DNA of 64,000 bases. It comes from Lentibacillus salicampi (lineage in GTDB: Bacteria; Bacillota; Bacilli; Bacillales; Amphibacillaceae). The notes beneath the pieces are model-generated. The model was not told where the DNA came from. It searched no databases and saw only the letters and a program-made list of their open reading frames with translations. A program made the translations under genes and the position numbers. Below are positions 47,912 through 56,166 of this stretch, in pieces. The stretch covers positions 62,001-126,000 of the forward strand of contig NZ_SRHY01000002.1 of assembly GCF_004565465.1 (NCBI RefSeq), read 5' to 3'. Every line of letters begins with the position of its first letter. The stretch's first letter is position 1.

Positions 47912-48054
47912 CTTAAAAATCCCCTTTCTGATAGTCGTCGTGTTTCCTTTATTTGAAGATCGGCTAAACCCGCCGTGATGCGCGGCAACGCCGACCCACC
48001 TGTGATGCACAGGCGAATTCGTACGTCGCTATCCGGGCGCTTCCGCTTTTGCTG
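47912..48054 (-). other. hairpin-rich spacer between ABC permease and binding-protein genes
   Basis: On the minus strand, GCCTGTG-cat-CACAGGTGG forms a tight hairpin, and CGGCGTTGCCGCGC..CACGGCGGG a second GC-rich one. No T run follows. Such a spacer before the most-needed protein of an ABC operon commonly protects or processes the mRNA (inference). Confidence 0.45.
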
Positions 48055-48816
48055 TTACGCCGCTTCTTCCATCCCCCAGCGTTTGAGCACTTTATGTTCA
48101 ATCCGCTGGAATATCAGCTGGTCGACAATTGAACCAATGACGCCAATAATGATAATAATCCCGATAACAAGACTCATGTTGTTAAAATCAGATGCATAGC
48201 TAAGTGTGTAGCCAAGTCCTGGTCCTGTGCTCAGCATTTCACCGGCCATCAGTGCGCGCCAACTGAATGCCCATGCCAGACGGACGCCTGTGACAGCATG
48301 CGGAATGGATGCCGGGACAACAACCTTCATAAACAAATCCATTCCCTTTGAACCCATCGTCCGGGCGGCTTGCAAATAAATCGGTGCGACATTCTTGATG
48401 CCGATGCGCATATTCATTGTCATCACAAATGTCCCGCCGATAATGACGACGAAAATAATCGATGCTTCGGTAAATCCGAACCAAATAATGGCGAGCGGAA
48501 CCCAGACAATACTTGGAACACTTTGCAGGGCTAAAATCATGGTGCCGAGTGTTTCATCAGCCGTCTTCACTTTGGCGAGCAGGACGCCAAGGAGTGTACC
48601 GATCACGAGTGAAACCGCAAGCCCTATGAGAAGATGCCTGAAGCTGGCTACAATATCGTAAACAAGTGTCATGTCTACAAAACCGGCGATAATGGTTTCG
48701 GCAACCGTCAATGGACCAGGAATCATTGACTCCGGCCAAATTCCAAGCAGAAAAATTCCTTGCCAGATTAATATAAGAGCAACGAAAAATAGAATGCGTT
48801 TAACGACTACCGGCAT
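48055..48816 (-). CDS. ABC transporter permease (SsuC type)
   Basis: A 253-residue inner-membrane subunit with about six helices and the permease signature EAA loop region (AARTMGSKGMDLFMKVVVPASIPHAVTGVRLAWAFSWRALMAGEML, about 150-194). Closest in pattern to sulfonate/nitrate/taurine permeases. It overlaps the ATPase gene by 17 bases, so the two are translationally coupled. Confidence 0.9.
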   Translation of the reverse strand: MPVVVKRILFFVALILIWQGIFLLGIWPESMIPGPLTVAETIIAGFVDMTLVYDIVASFRHLLIGLAVSLVIGTLLGVLLAKVKTADETLGTMILALQSVPSIVWVPLAIIWFGFTEASIIFVVIIGGTFVMTMNMRIGIKNVAPIYLQAARTMGSKGMDLFMKVVVPASIPHAVTGVRLAWAFSWRALMAGEMLSTGPGLGYTLSYASDFNNMSLVIGIIIIIGVIGSIVDQLIFQRIEHKVLKRWGMEEAA

Positions 48817-49582
48817 ATTGCAGCTCCTCTTTCATGACATTTTCAATCTCGGTTTTCAGGATAGCCATGACATCCTCTTCCAGTGCGGCCATATCTTTTT
48901 GCTGACGCGGGCGGTTGAGATTTACCCTGAAGTCTGAGATGACAGTACCCGGACGTGCACTCATGATGATGACACGGTCCGATAGTTTAATAGCTTCCCG
49001 GATGCTGTGGGTGACAAATACGATCGTTTTTTTCGTATCCAGCCAGATCTTTTCCACTTCGTCCTGGAGCACTTGGCGTGTTTGTTCATCCAGTGCCCCG
49101 AATGGTTCATCCATGAGGAGCAGTCCGGAATCCATGGCCAGCGCCCGTGCGATAGCGACACGCTGCTGCATCCCGCCGGAAAGTTCATGCGGATAGTTTT
49201 CCGCAAATTGACTGAGATGCACCATTTTCAAGTATTCTGCTGCTTTCGCTTCCTGTTCTTTTTTGGAGAAGTTTTTGCGCAGCGGAAAAGTGACATTTTC
49301 TTTGACCGACATCCATGGAAATAAAGCTGGTTCCTGGAAGACCATGCTTTTATCGGGTCCAGGTTCAGTGATGATGTTATTTTCAAGACGGACCGAACCG
49401 GAAGTTGGCTTTGACAAGCCGGCCATAATAGACAGCAACGTTGATTTGCCGCAGCCGGATGGGCCAAGCAATGATATGAACTCGCCTTCGTTGATTTCGA
49501 GATTAATATTTTCTAACGCTTTCAGTTGCTGTTCATCCTGACGCTGGAATGATTTGGAGATGTTATCGATATTCAGGTACAT
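48800..49582 (-). CDS. ABC transporter ATP-binding protein (SsuB type)
   Basis: A 260-residue ATPase. Walker A GPSGCGKSTLL (about 41-51), Q-loop FQEPALFPW, signature ELSGGMQQRVAIARAL, Walker B LLLMDEPFGALDE and the switch His in VFVTHSIREA are all present. It powers the transporter coded by the next two genes. First gene of the operon on the minus strand. Confidence 0.92.
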   Translation of the reverse strand: MYLNIDNISKSFQRQDEQQLKALENINLEINEGEFISLLGPSGCGKSTLLSIMAGLSKPTSGSVRLENNIITEPGPDKSMVFQEPALFPWMSVKENVTFPLRKNFSKKEQEAKAAEYLKMVHLSQFAENYPHELSGGMQQRVAIARALAMDSGLLLMDEPFGALDEQTRQVLQDEVEKIWLDTKKTIVFVTHSIREAIKLSDRVIIMSARPGTVISDFRVNLNRPRQQKDMAALEEDVMAILKTEIENVMKEELQYAGSR

Positions 49583-49738
49583 AGGCTTTCACTCCTATTC
49601 ACTTTAATACCAACTAAAATTATCGGAAATATGTGTTTTGAGCATTTTACCATGGATTGGCCTATTTTCCAATAGAAAATCCGGATAAAAATGAAAATGG
49701 GCGGGGAACAAGCTTCGGAGGGTTTGCCTGGATTGAGT

Positions 49739-49766
49739 GGGACGCAGGGACGGAGGCGTTGTCCCA
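49739..49766. repeat. diverged GGGAC...GTCCC palindromic repeat, copy 5
   Basis: GGGACGCAGGGACGGAGGC.TTGTCCC, a variant of the palindrome family, between the ABC operon and the dipeptidase. Confidence 0.5.
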
Positions 49767-49786
49767 ATTTGAAGACGATCCAAGTA

Positions 49787-49828
49787 AAAAGCTGACACTA
49801 GTTTAAACGTGTCAGCTTCATTTAGTCT
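49787..49828 (-). terminator. terminator of the dipeptidase gene
   Basis: On the minus strand GAAGCTGACAC pairs with GTGTCAGCTT, then TTTTAC. Confidence 0.8.
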
Positions 49829-49833
49829 TAAAT

Positions 49834-50883
49834 TCATTTCCACGTATCCCGCAAAACGCGTGCCCAGTTTCCGTGGGTGATTTTCTGTAATTCGTCATCA
49901 AGGAACCCGTGTATTTTCAGTCGATCGATCAATTTTGGGAGTCCTGTGACATCTTTCAATGAATCGGGTACGGTCGTGCCATCAAAGTCGGACCCCAGCG
50001 CCACATGTTCAACCCCGAATCTTTCGGCAATGTACGCTACATGACGGACAACTTCATCAAGCGAAATATCTGTCCCGAGTCCGCCGTCTTCCCGCAGCAT
50101 GTTAACCGCATAGTTGATGCCGACAACACCGTTTGACTCAGCGATAGCCGCCAGCTGTTTATCGGTCAGATTGCGGGCGATTGGGCTGAGGGCATGCGCA
50201 TTGGAATGGGTCGCCACAAGTGGTGCGTCAGTAATAGCCGCAACATCCCAGAAGCCTTTTTCGTTCAAATGAGTGTTGTCGACCATAATGCCCAGCTGGT
50301 TGCATTCTCGGACAAGCGCTTTTCCAGCACATGTAAGCCCGGCCCCTGTATCAGGGGATGATGGGTAGCGGAACGGCACTCCTTCTCCGTAAACATTCGG
50401 GCGGCTCCAGACAATCCCAAGCGACCTTAGACCGGCCTGGCGGAGAACATGGAGCGCATCAAAGTCGGTATCTATCGCTTCGGCCCCTTCAATATGAAAA
50501 ATGGCTGCCATGATGTCCTGTTCCAGACAATAGTCAAGTTCATCAGCCGTCCGGACAACTTTTAACTGGTCGTTCGCTTCAGCTTCAAGTTTGAATAACT
50601 TAGCTGCGAGTGCGTTCGTAAACGTTAAGGCACGTTCCTGACTGATCGGTGGAGGCAGCGGAACATCATAGCCATTGTCACTCAGGTGGTCTTCCGGCTC
50701 GACTTCATAGTTTTCATTTGGCGTGTATACAGCAAAAAATCCGCCACCCAATCCGCCTTTCCTGGCACGGGGCAAGTCAATGTGCCCGGCCGAACTTTCT
50801 GTGAAAAATGATGGCGGATTATCGGACATATGTAGTCTGAGAAGTGTATCATTGTGTCCATCGAATACGGGAAACTTGGTCAT
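49834..50883 (-). CDS. membrane-dipeptidase-like peptidase (family M19)
   Basis: A 349-residue zinc dipeptidase. Metal-binding motifs: FDGHNDTLLR (8-17), the Glu in FHIEGAEAI (about 127-135), DNTHLNEKGFWDV, and ATHSNAHALSPIARNLTDKQ; substrate-side GSDFDGTT is near the C-terminus. Members cleave dipeptides, including ones with a D-residue. No signal peptide, so cytoplasmic. The ATG follows AAAGGAGCG. It stands alone. It could act on the dipeptides handled by the epimerase at 7364 (speculative). Confidence 0.9.
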   Translation of the reverse strand: MTKFPVFDGHNDTLLRLHMSDNPPSFFTESSAGHIDLPRARKGGLGGGFFAVYTPNENYEVEPEDHLSDNGYDVPLPPPISQERALTFTNALAAKLFKLEAEANDQLKVVRTADELDYCLEQDIMAAIFHIEGAEAIDTDFDALHVLRQAGLRSLGIVWSRPNVYGEGVPFRYPSSPDTGAGLTCAGKALVRECNQLGIMVDNTHLNEKGFWDVAAITDAPLVATHSNAHALSPIARNLTDKQLAAIAESNGVVGINYAVNMLREDGGLGTDISLDEVVRHVAYIAERFGVEHVALGSDFDGTTVPDSLKDVTGLPKLIDRLKIHGFLDDELQKITHGNWARVLRDTWK

Positions 50884-50989
50884 GTTTGGTCGCTCCTTTT
50901 TCGCTTATTTGTTGTTTATCTTATCATAGAGGGACTGGCTTGGATATTCACACAGCTGAAAATATCTCTTTTCCCTATAATCGAAACCA

Positions 50990-51051
50990 ACTTCGAAAAA
51001 GGGGCATGAGAAATAAAAAAAGATTTTCACCTGGCATGCCCCTTTTTCAGT
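50990..51051. terminator. long-loop hairpin, AAAAAGGGGCATG...CATGCCCCTTTTT
   Basis: A perfect 13-bp stem with a 32-base A-rich loop and T run at the end. No plus-strand gene ends here, and it lies about 100 bases before the dipeptidase promoter side, so its purpose is unclear; it could stop readthrough towards the exchanger gene. Confidence 0.55.
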
Positions 51052-51187
51052 AAAACAATCGATTATAATAGAGAGAAAGAACTGTTTTCTGTGACCATTT
51101 TCTGACTTCTTATCACGATTGATCTTTAAAATCCCTGTTTTGGGGTATATTATGACGTGGACATGTTTTTTGTAAGGAGTTGTTACG

Positions 51188-52171
51188 TTGGTATTTATAT
51201 GGTTTTTATTAGCAGCTGCGGTCACTGTCTACACGGCCATGAAATTATCGGAATATGCGGATGTGATCAGTGAAAAGACAGCAATGGGCGGGATGGTTGT
51301 CGGGACGATTCTGTTGGCAGGTGCCACGTCATTGCCGGAACTGACAACGAGTTTCTCCGCCGTTTTGATTAATAATGTTGATATAGCCGTCGGGAACATG
51401 CTGGGATCCAATGTGTTCAATGTATTTATTCTTGCGGTGTTTGATTTGTATTATCGCAGGCACAGATTATTTCATCTGGCTAGCAGTCATCATCAATATA
51501 CGGCATTTTTGGGCTTACTTCTGATGATTCTTGTGTCCACGGCGCTCCTTTTCCGTATTGATTATACAATAGTTGGGATCGGTGCGGATGCATTGGTGAT
51601 CATGCTCGTCTATATAGCTGGGATAGCAGTGATCAGCAAGGTGCCGTCGCCAGCTGTCGGTGAAGAAGAAGCAAAACAGACTCCTGTTGAGAAGAAATCC
51701 GTCTCTGTTAAACATGCGGTTATTGGTTTTATCGTTGCGGCCATCGTTATTTTGGGAGCAGGGACGCTCCTCTCGGTTACCGGTGACAAAATTGCCCTTG
51801 TGACCGGGATGGGATCCAGTTTTATCGGCAGTTTTCTGATCGCCGCAACGACCTCACTGCCGGAAGGGGTGTCGGTTTTCTCGGCATTGCGGTTGAAAAA
51901 TGTCAATCTGGCAGTCGGGACGATTCTTGGCAGCAATATGTTAAATATGTTCATATTGGCGGCGACGGACATTGTTTATCAGAAAGGGTCACTTTTGGCG
52001 GATGCGTCTGTATCGCATCTGATGTCAGCTATTGGCGGATCTTTGCTTGTTGCAGTGGTCATTTGGGCGTTTATGCAAAAACGGTCGGAATCCGTCGCGG
52101 GATACAGTATTCCTTCCATCATTACGGTCATTGGTTATTTTGTCGTACAATATTTAATTTTTAATAGCTGA
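51188..52171 (+). CDS. Na+/Ca2+ exchanger family (CaCA) protein
   Basis: A 327-residue antiporter with two homologous halves of about five helices. The alpha repeats are AGATSLPELTTSFSAV..GNMLGSNVFNVFILAVFD and AATTSLPEGVSVFSAL..GTILGSNMLNMFILAATD; they form the ion-binding core. A hydrophilic loop (SPAVGEEEAKQTPVEKKS) joins the halves. The TTG start follows TAAGGAG. Exports Ca2+ (or another divalent ion) using Na+ or H+; useful in saline habitats. Confidence 0.9.
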   Translation: MVFIWFLLAAAVTVYTAMKLSEYADVISEKTAMGGMVVGTILLAGATSLPELTTSFSAVLINNVDIAVGNMLGSNVFNVFILAVFDLYYRRHRLFHLASSHHQYTAFLGLLLMILVSTALLFRIDYTIVGIGADALVIMLVYIAGIAVISKVPSPAVGEEEAKQTPVEKKSVSVKHAVIGFIVAAIVILGAGTLLSVTGDKIALVTGMGSSFIGSFLIAATTSLPEGVSVFSALRLKNVNLAVGTILGSNMLNMFILAATDIVYQKGSLLADASVSHLMSAIGGSLLVAVVIWAFMQKRSESVAGYSIPSIITVIGYFVVQYLIFNS

Positions 52172-52286
52172 TGTGTGAAACCTGGCTGTGCAGATAACGG
52201 CAGCAGGTTTAAGCCGGTGTAATAAGGGAAAAAACAAATACAGGGTGATCAGTGCATCATTATTTTGTGAAAAGGAGCTGATATGA

Positions 52287-53000
52287 ATGTCTGAAACAAT
52301 TAAGCTGCTTCGAAAGGAAAAAGTAGCAAAGGATACAATGGCGTTTCATTGGGAGATGCCGGACGGATTCGAATTTAAAGCAGGGCAGTTCGGGGATTTC
52401 ACATTAATTAATCCGGACGAGACAGATGAAGAAGGAAATACCCGCGCGTTTTCCTTTGTTTATGCGCCGTCGGAAAATGAACTGGTGACCGCAACACGTC
52501 TGCGGGATTCAGCGTTCAAGCGTGAACTGGAAAAATTGCCGGAGGGTTCTGAGGTGGAATTTGATGGTCCGAACGGCAATTTTAAACTGCAAAAGAATGA
52601 ATCGACACCAGCCGTTTTCATTATTGGCGGTATTGGCATTACCCCCATCAGAAGCATGATTGCTAAAGCGACGAAACAGCAGACATCCCATGATATAACG
52701 CTGCTTTTTTCCAACAGCACACCAGAGGATGCGCCATTCCAGTCGGATTTTAAACAATTTGAGGAAGAAAACCCAAATTTTACGTTTGTGCCTGTCATGA
52801 CACGGACAGACTCCGATGAATGGAGTGGGGAGAGCGGTCATATTGATGAAGACATGCTGAAACGGTATGTGTCTGATGTAAGTGAGCCCATTTATTATCT
52901 ATCCGGCCCAGCCGGGATGGTGCAGGCGATGTATGATATGCTTGTCAAGGCCGGTGCAGATGAAGACAATATCCGTGCTGAGGAATTCTCCGGCTATTAA
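52287..53000 (+). CDS. FAD/NAD(P)-binding ferredoxin-reductase-type oxidoreductase
   Basis: A 237-residue flavoprotein reductase of the FNR fold without a fused iron-sulfur domain. An FAD-binding barrel has RAFSFVYAPSE (the RxxS-type flavin motif, about 52-62). The NAD(P) domain has FIIGGIGITPIRSM (about 111-124), LFSNSTPEDAPF and YYLSGPAGMVQAM. It passes electrons between NAD(P)H and an unidentified partner; the flavodoxin at 53168 is the nearest candidate. The ATG follows AAAAGGAGC. Confidence 0.88.
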   Translation: MSETIKLLRKEKVAKDTMAFHWEMPDGFEFKAGQFGDFTLINPDETDEEGNTRAFSFVYAPSENELVTATRLRDSAFKRELEKLPEGSEVEFDGPNGNFKLQKNESTPAVFIIGGIGITPIRSMIAKATKQQTSHDITLLFSNSTPEDAPFQSDFKQFEEENPNFTFVPVMTRTDSDEWSGESGHIDEDMLKRYVSDVSEPIYYLSGPAGMVQAMYDMLVKAGADEDNIRAEEFSGY

Positions 53001-53024
53001 TAGCGGTTTTCTATATGGAAGTAA

Positions 53025-53068
53025 AACGATCATGGCGGGTCGAGCTGTGATCGTTTTCCTGTTTTTAA
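53025..53068 (+). terminator. terminator of the oxidoreductase gene
   Basis: AAAACGATCA pairs with TGATCGTTTT, followed by CCTGTTTTT. Confidence 0.75.
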
Positions 53069-53114
53069 TGTCTATTTTGAGTCATCATCGCCGATGGGTC
53101 TATCTAATTTAAAA

Positions 53115-53160
53115 ACACAACGCGAATTCCAGGCTGTTTCAGTGGAATTCGCGTTGTGAT
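53115..53160 (-). terminator. terminator of the flavodoxin gene
   Basis: CACAACGCGAATTCCA pairs with TGGAATTCGCGTTGTG; on the minus strand TTTTTAAATT follows. Confidence 0.8.
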
Positions 53161-53167
53161 ATGCATG

Positions 53168-53617
53168 TCAATCAACTTTTAGATTCAACACAGCGTCTGC
53201 AAATGCTTCGCCATGTTCAATATCTTTGTCGTCCGGCTCAAGTTCGAATTTAAACTTCTCCTCGTAAACGGTGGCCCCCCGTTCCTTTGCTTTGGTTGCA
53301 AGCGTGTCAATCGCCGGCCCATATATATCGTAATAGGCGTCACATGATCCGAAAACGCCGACCGTTTTGCCGGTAAGGTCAACCTCATCCAGGTCGAAAT
53401 AGAAATCTTCCACTTCAAACGGGATATCGTCGTCCCATGAATAAGAGCCGAACAGAATGCTGTCAAACTCTTCCAGACGGTTCACCTCAATTGGGTCGAG
53501 GTCAAATGAATTATGTGACACTTCATGTCCATTTTTTTTCAAGTGTTCGGTCATTTCTTCTGCCATTATTTCTGTACTGCCTGTCAGGCTCGCGTACAGG
53601 ACCAGAACTTTAGCCAT
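53168..53617 (-). CDS. flavodoxin
   Basis: A 149-residue FMN electron carrier. The phosphate loop is YASLTGSTEIMAE (about 8-20); FMN-stacking loops GSYSWDDDIP and GSCDAYYDIYGPAID follow in the expected places. Strongly acidic, as usual for flavodoxins. AAGGAGAT precedes the ATG. It converges on the reductase gene, and the two may form a redox pair (inference). Confidence 0.92.
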   Translation of the reverse strand: MAKVLVLYASLTGSTEIMAEEMTEHLKKNGHEVSHNSFDLDPIEVNRLEEFDSILFGSYSWDDDIPFEVEDFYFDLDEVDLTGKTVGVFGSCDAYYDIYGPAIDTLATKAKERGATVYEEKFKFELEPDDKDIEHGEAFADAVLNLKVD

Positions 53618-53724
53618 TCGAAATCATCTCCTTCAACATACTGACCTGTTACCATTATACCGTCAACTGAAAATCGTTTTCAATAAAAACGTTACAATAT
53701 GAAGAAACTTCCTGGATGCCGGTC

Positions 53725-54138
53725 CTATTCGATCGACTGAGAAAACTTTTTGAGAAATGTCATGTCAAACCTATCATCTCTCACTTCATAATAGTCATAG
53801 CTGATCAACACTTTATCTCCGAAGACAACCAGAAAATCTGTGTGCTCATTCCCGTGCAGATAAATCATGCTTGCGCTTGTTGGCAGCTCGGTTGGTTCAT
53901 TACCTCTAATTCGAATATAGTCTTTACTGTTAAAATACTTCATAAACGTCTGTATTTTCCCGGGGCCAGTGGTTGTTCTATAGCTGTTCTCGCCTGGCAT
54001 GGAGAGTTCCATCTTTGTTATGTTATCTGGGTTAGCTTCCAGTGCATCCGTGAATTTCTGCGCTCCCCAGTCAGCCTGCATGAGAAAAGAGAGCAATGCG
54101 GTCACGATGATAATCGTTAAAAAGGCGATTTTTTTCAC
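53725..54138 (-). CDS. small exported or membrane-anchored hypothetical protein (137 aa)
   Basis: Begins with a basic start and a hydrophobic segment (MKKIAFLTIIIVTALLSFLMQ) that is a signal or anchor, followed by a soluble domain of about 115 residues (WGAQKFTDALEANPDNITKMEL ... FLVVFGDKVLISYDYYEVRDDRFDMTFLKKF). The GTG at 54138 was preferred for its MKK start; a GTG at 54147 is possible, and neither has a strong ribosome binding site. I do not recognise the family. Confidence 0.6.
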   Translation of the reverse strand: MKKIAFLTIIIVTALLSFLMQADWGAQKFTDALEANPDNITKMELSMPGENSYRTTTGPGKIQTFMKYFNSKDYIRIRGNEPTELPTSASMIYLHGNEHTDFLVVFGDKVLISYDYYEVRDDRFDMTFLKKFSQSIE

Positions 54139-54381
54139 TGTGCTCACATCCCGGATAAAATTTTACCACACTTTTAGTATAAGGCCCTTGAAGTTTATTT
54201 GCTGTGATATCGATCAATTATCGGGACTAACGTGATGCTTTCATCAATGATCATATAAATTTTTTGATAGACTATAAAGCTGAAATCAGTTATATAAGCA
54301 GGTGTGTTACGCATATACCTGTTTAATATAGCTGGGGTAAGCGGATACTTAAGTTTTAAAAAATAGACAGGAGGGAGACAA

Positions 54382-55788
54382 ATGAGTGAACGGAAGCTGT
54401 TAAAGATTTTGGGGAATAAAGATGTCATTGCGCTTGCGTTTGGTGCCATGATTGGCTGGGGCTGGGTGGTCACAACCAGCTTATGGGTCACGGAAGCGGG
54501 AGCGCTAGGGGCTATTCTGGCGTTTTTAATCGGCGGTTTGCTTGTTGTCCTTGTTGGGCTGACATATGCGGAATTAGCTTCAGCCATGCCGCTTGCGGGT
54601 GGTGAGCATGTTTATACATTTAAAGCAATGGGGAGGAAGGCCTCGTTTATTGCAACGTGGTCGATTATTCTGGGGTATGTATCAGTTGTTGCCTTTGAAG
54701 CGGTGGCTCTTCCAACTGTGTTTGAATACTTGGTGCCGAATTACAGTCAGGGCTATTTATATACGATCGCGGGATGGGATGTTACAGTGACTTGGGCGGG
54801 GATTGGCATCCTCGGTTCTATCGTTATTGCCTGGGTCAATTACCGCGGGATTAAGCTGACATCTGCCATCACGGTTCTTCTGACAGTCATGATTCTTGCG
54901 GCGGGTGTCTTGTTGATTACCGGTGGGACGGCCAGTGGCAGTATTGAAAATATGGAGCCCTTGTTTACGCAAGGGATGGCAGGGATTATGTCCGTGGTGA
55001 TTATGACACCTTTTATGTTTGTTGGCTTTGATGTGATTCCACAGGCGTCAGAGGAAATCGATCTGCCGAGGAAAAAAATTGGCCAGCTGCTGATCGCGGC
55101 AGTCGTGCTTGCTGTTCTCTGGTATGTGGCGGTTATTTTCGGTGTTTCCCGGGTGCTTGGACCTGCTGAACTGAATCAATCAAACCTGGTAACGGCGGAT
55201 GCGATGGCCAAAGCGTTTGGCGGCAGTCAAGCGATGGGCAATTTGCTCGTTTTGGGTGGCATCGGCGGAATTTTAACAAGCTGGCTCGGATTTTATGTGG
55301 GTGGCAGCCGGGCGATTTATGCCCTTGCGCGAGCGGGGATGCTGCCGAAATCATTGGGTGAACTGCATCCAAAGTATAACACACCGCATAAAGCGATTCT
55401 CTTGATTGCGGTTTTGTCTACAGCTGCTCCATTGTTGGGTCGTCCGGCACTCGAATGGCTGGTGAATGCAGGGGGACTTGGACTTGTCGTGGCTTGGCTG
55501 ATGGTAGCTATTTCATTCATCATTTTGCGGCAAAAGAATCCGGAAATGAACCGTCCATTCAAACTCGCTGGTGGTACGGCGATTGGCTGGATTGCCGTCG
55601 TCATGTCAGTCGGGATTGCGATCCTGTATATGCCGGGCATGCCGTCAGCACTTGTCTGGCCATATGAGTGGGCGATTATCGGCCTCTGGGGTATCCTGGG
55701 CGTTATCCTTTATAAAATATCCTTATCAAAATACGGCAAAGATTATGCAGATAAACATATGAAAGAGGAAATTAATTGGGTTGTTTAA
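54382..55788 (+). CDS. APC-family amino acid permease
   Basis: A 468-residue transporter with about 12 helices. The first helix has the APC break GAMIGWGWVVTTSLW (about 21-35). Other features are AMPLAGGEHVYTFKAMGRKASFIATWS, PFMFVGFDVIPQASEEIDLPRKKIG, GFYVGGSRAIYALARAGMLP, and KYNTPHKAIL. It carries amino acids or amines with H+ or Na+. The ATG follows AGGAGGGAG. It precedes the ectoine-hydrolase gene and could feed the pathway, but it ends in a terminator and has no GntR operator, so this is uncertain. Confidence 0.88.
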   Translation: MSERKLLKILGNKDVIALAFGAMIGWGWVVTTSLWVTEAGALGAILAFLIGGLLVVLVGLTYAELASAMPLAGGEHVYTFKAMGRKASFIATWSIILGYVSVVAFEAVALPTVFEYLVPNYSQGYLYTIAGWDVTVTWAGIGILGSIVIAWVNYRGIKLTSAITVLLTVMILAAGVLLITGGTASGSIENMEPLFTQGMAGIMSVVIMTPFMFVGFDVIPQASEEIDLPRKKIGQLLIAAVVLAVLWYVAVIFGVSRVLGPAELNQSNLVTADAMAKAFGGSQAMGNLLVLGGIGGILTSWLGFYVGGSRAIYALARAGMLPKSLGELHPKYNTPHKAILLIAVLSTAAPLLGRPALEWLVNAGGLGLVVAWLMVAISFIILRQKNPEMNRPFKLAGGTAIGWIAVVMSVGIAILYMPGMPSALVWPYEWAIIGLWGILGVILYKISLSKYGKDYADKHMKEEINWVV

Positions 55789-55810
55789 CCATTCAACATC
55801 ATTATCATAC

Positions 55811-55865
55811 ATCGGAAACAGTGATCTTTGAGCAGGAGTTGGTGTTTCCGATTTTGTTTTTACGG
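55811..55865 (+). terminator. terminator of the APC permease gene
   Basis: ATCGGAAACA pairs with TGTTTCCGAT across a 26-base loop, then TTTGTTTTT. Confidence 0.7.
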
Positions 55866-55941
55866 GAAACAGATGTAAAAGGTGATCGTTTACGCTTCTA
55901 TTCGACTGTACAATAAATATTTCAAATTGTTGAAATAATAA

Positions 55942-55970
55942 TTGACACTAAAAATATTCGTGATTATAAT
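55942..55970 (+). promoter_or_regulatory. consensus sigma-A promoter of doeA
   Basis: Perfect TTGACA (55942-55947) and perfect TATAAT (55965-55970) with a 17-bp spacer. A promoter this strong needs a repressor; the operator begins 18 bases after the -10 box. Confidence 0.88.
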
Positions 55971-55987
55971 ATAGATAAGAAAACAAA

Positions 55988-56004
55988 TTGTCGACAATCG
56001 ACAA
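55988..56004 (+). promoter_or_regulatory. GntR operator 1
   Basis: TTGTCGACAATCGACAA: inverted TTGTCGA/TCGACAA arms with a 3-base centre. It lies at about +11 relative to the predicted start. The same 16 bases recur at 58876 ahead of the gntR gene. Size and symmetry fit FadR-type GntR operators. Confidence 0.8.
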
Positions 56005-56114
56005 AGTTGTCCCATTCCTATGAACGATCAATCTGTGCATACGCAGTTTTTAAAAACCGATTGTGGTCAATTATTTTCATAAAAGCAAGCACAGCACTAT
56101 TTTACGCTATAATT

Positions 56115-56128
56115 CGTAAGCGTTTTCA
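56115..56128 (+). promoter_or_regulatory. cre-like box in the doeA leader
   Basis: CGTAAGCGTTTTCA matches the cre consensus at all but the first base. About 140 bp downstream of the promoter, it could act as a CcpA roadblock. Confidence 0.55.
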
Positions 56129-56166
56129 TAAAAGTGATAAGGAAGTACGATGGGGAGGGATCATCT

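Noticed and set aside
52178..52212. Terminator after the Na+/Ca2+ exchanger gene (AAACCTGGCTG...CAGCAGGTTT)
   Set aside because: The stem is fair but no T run follows, so a terminator function is not supported.
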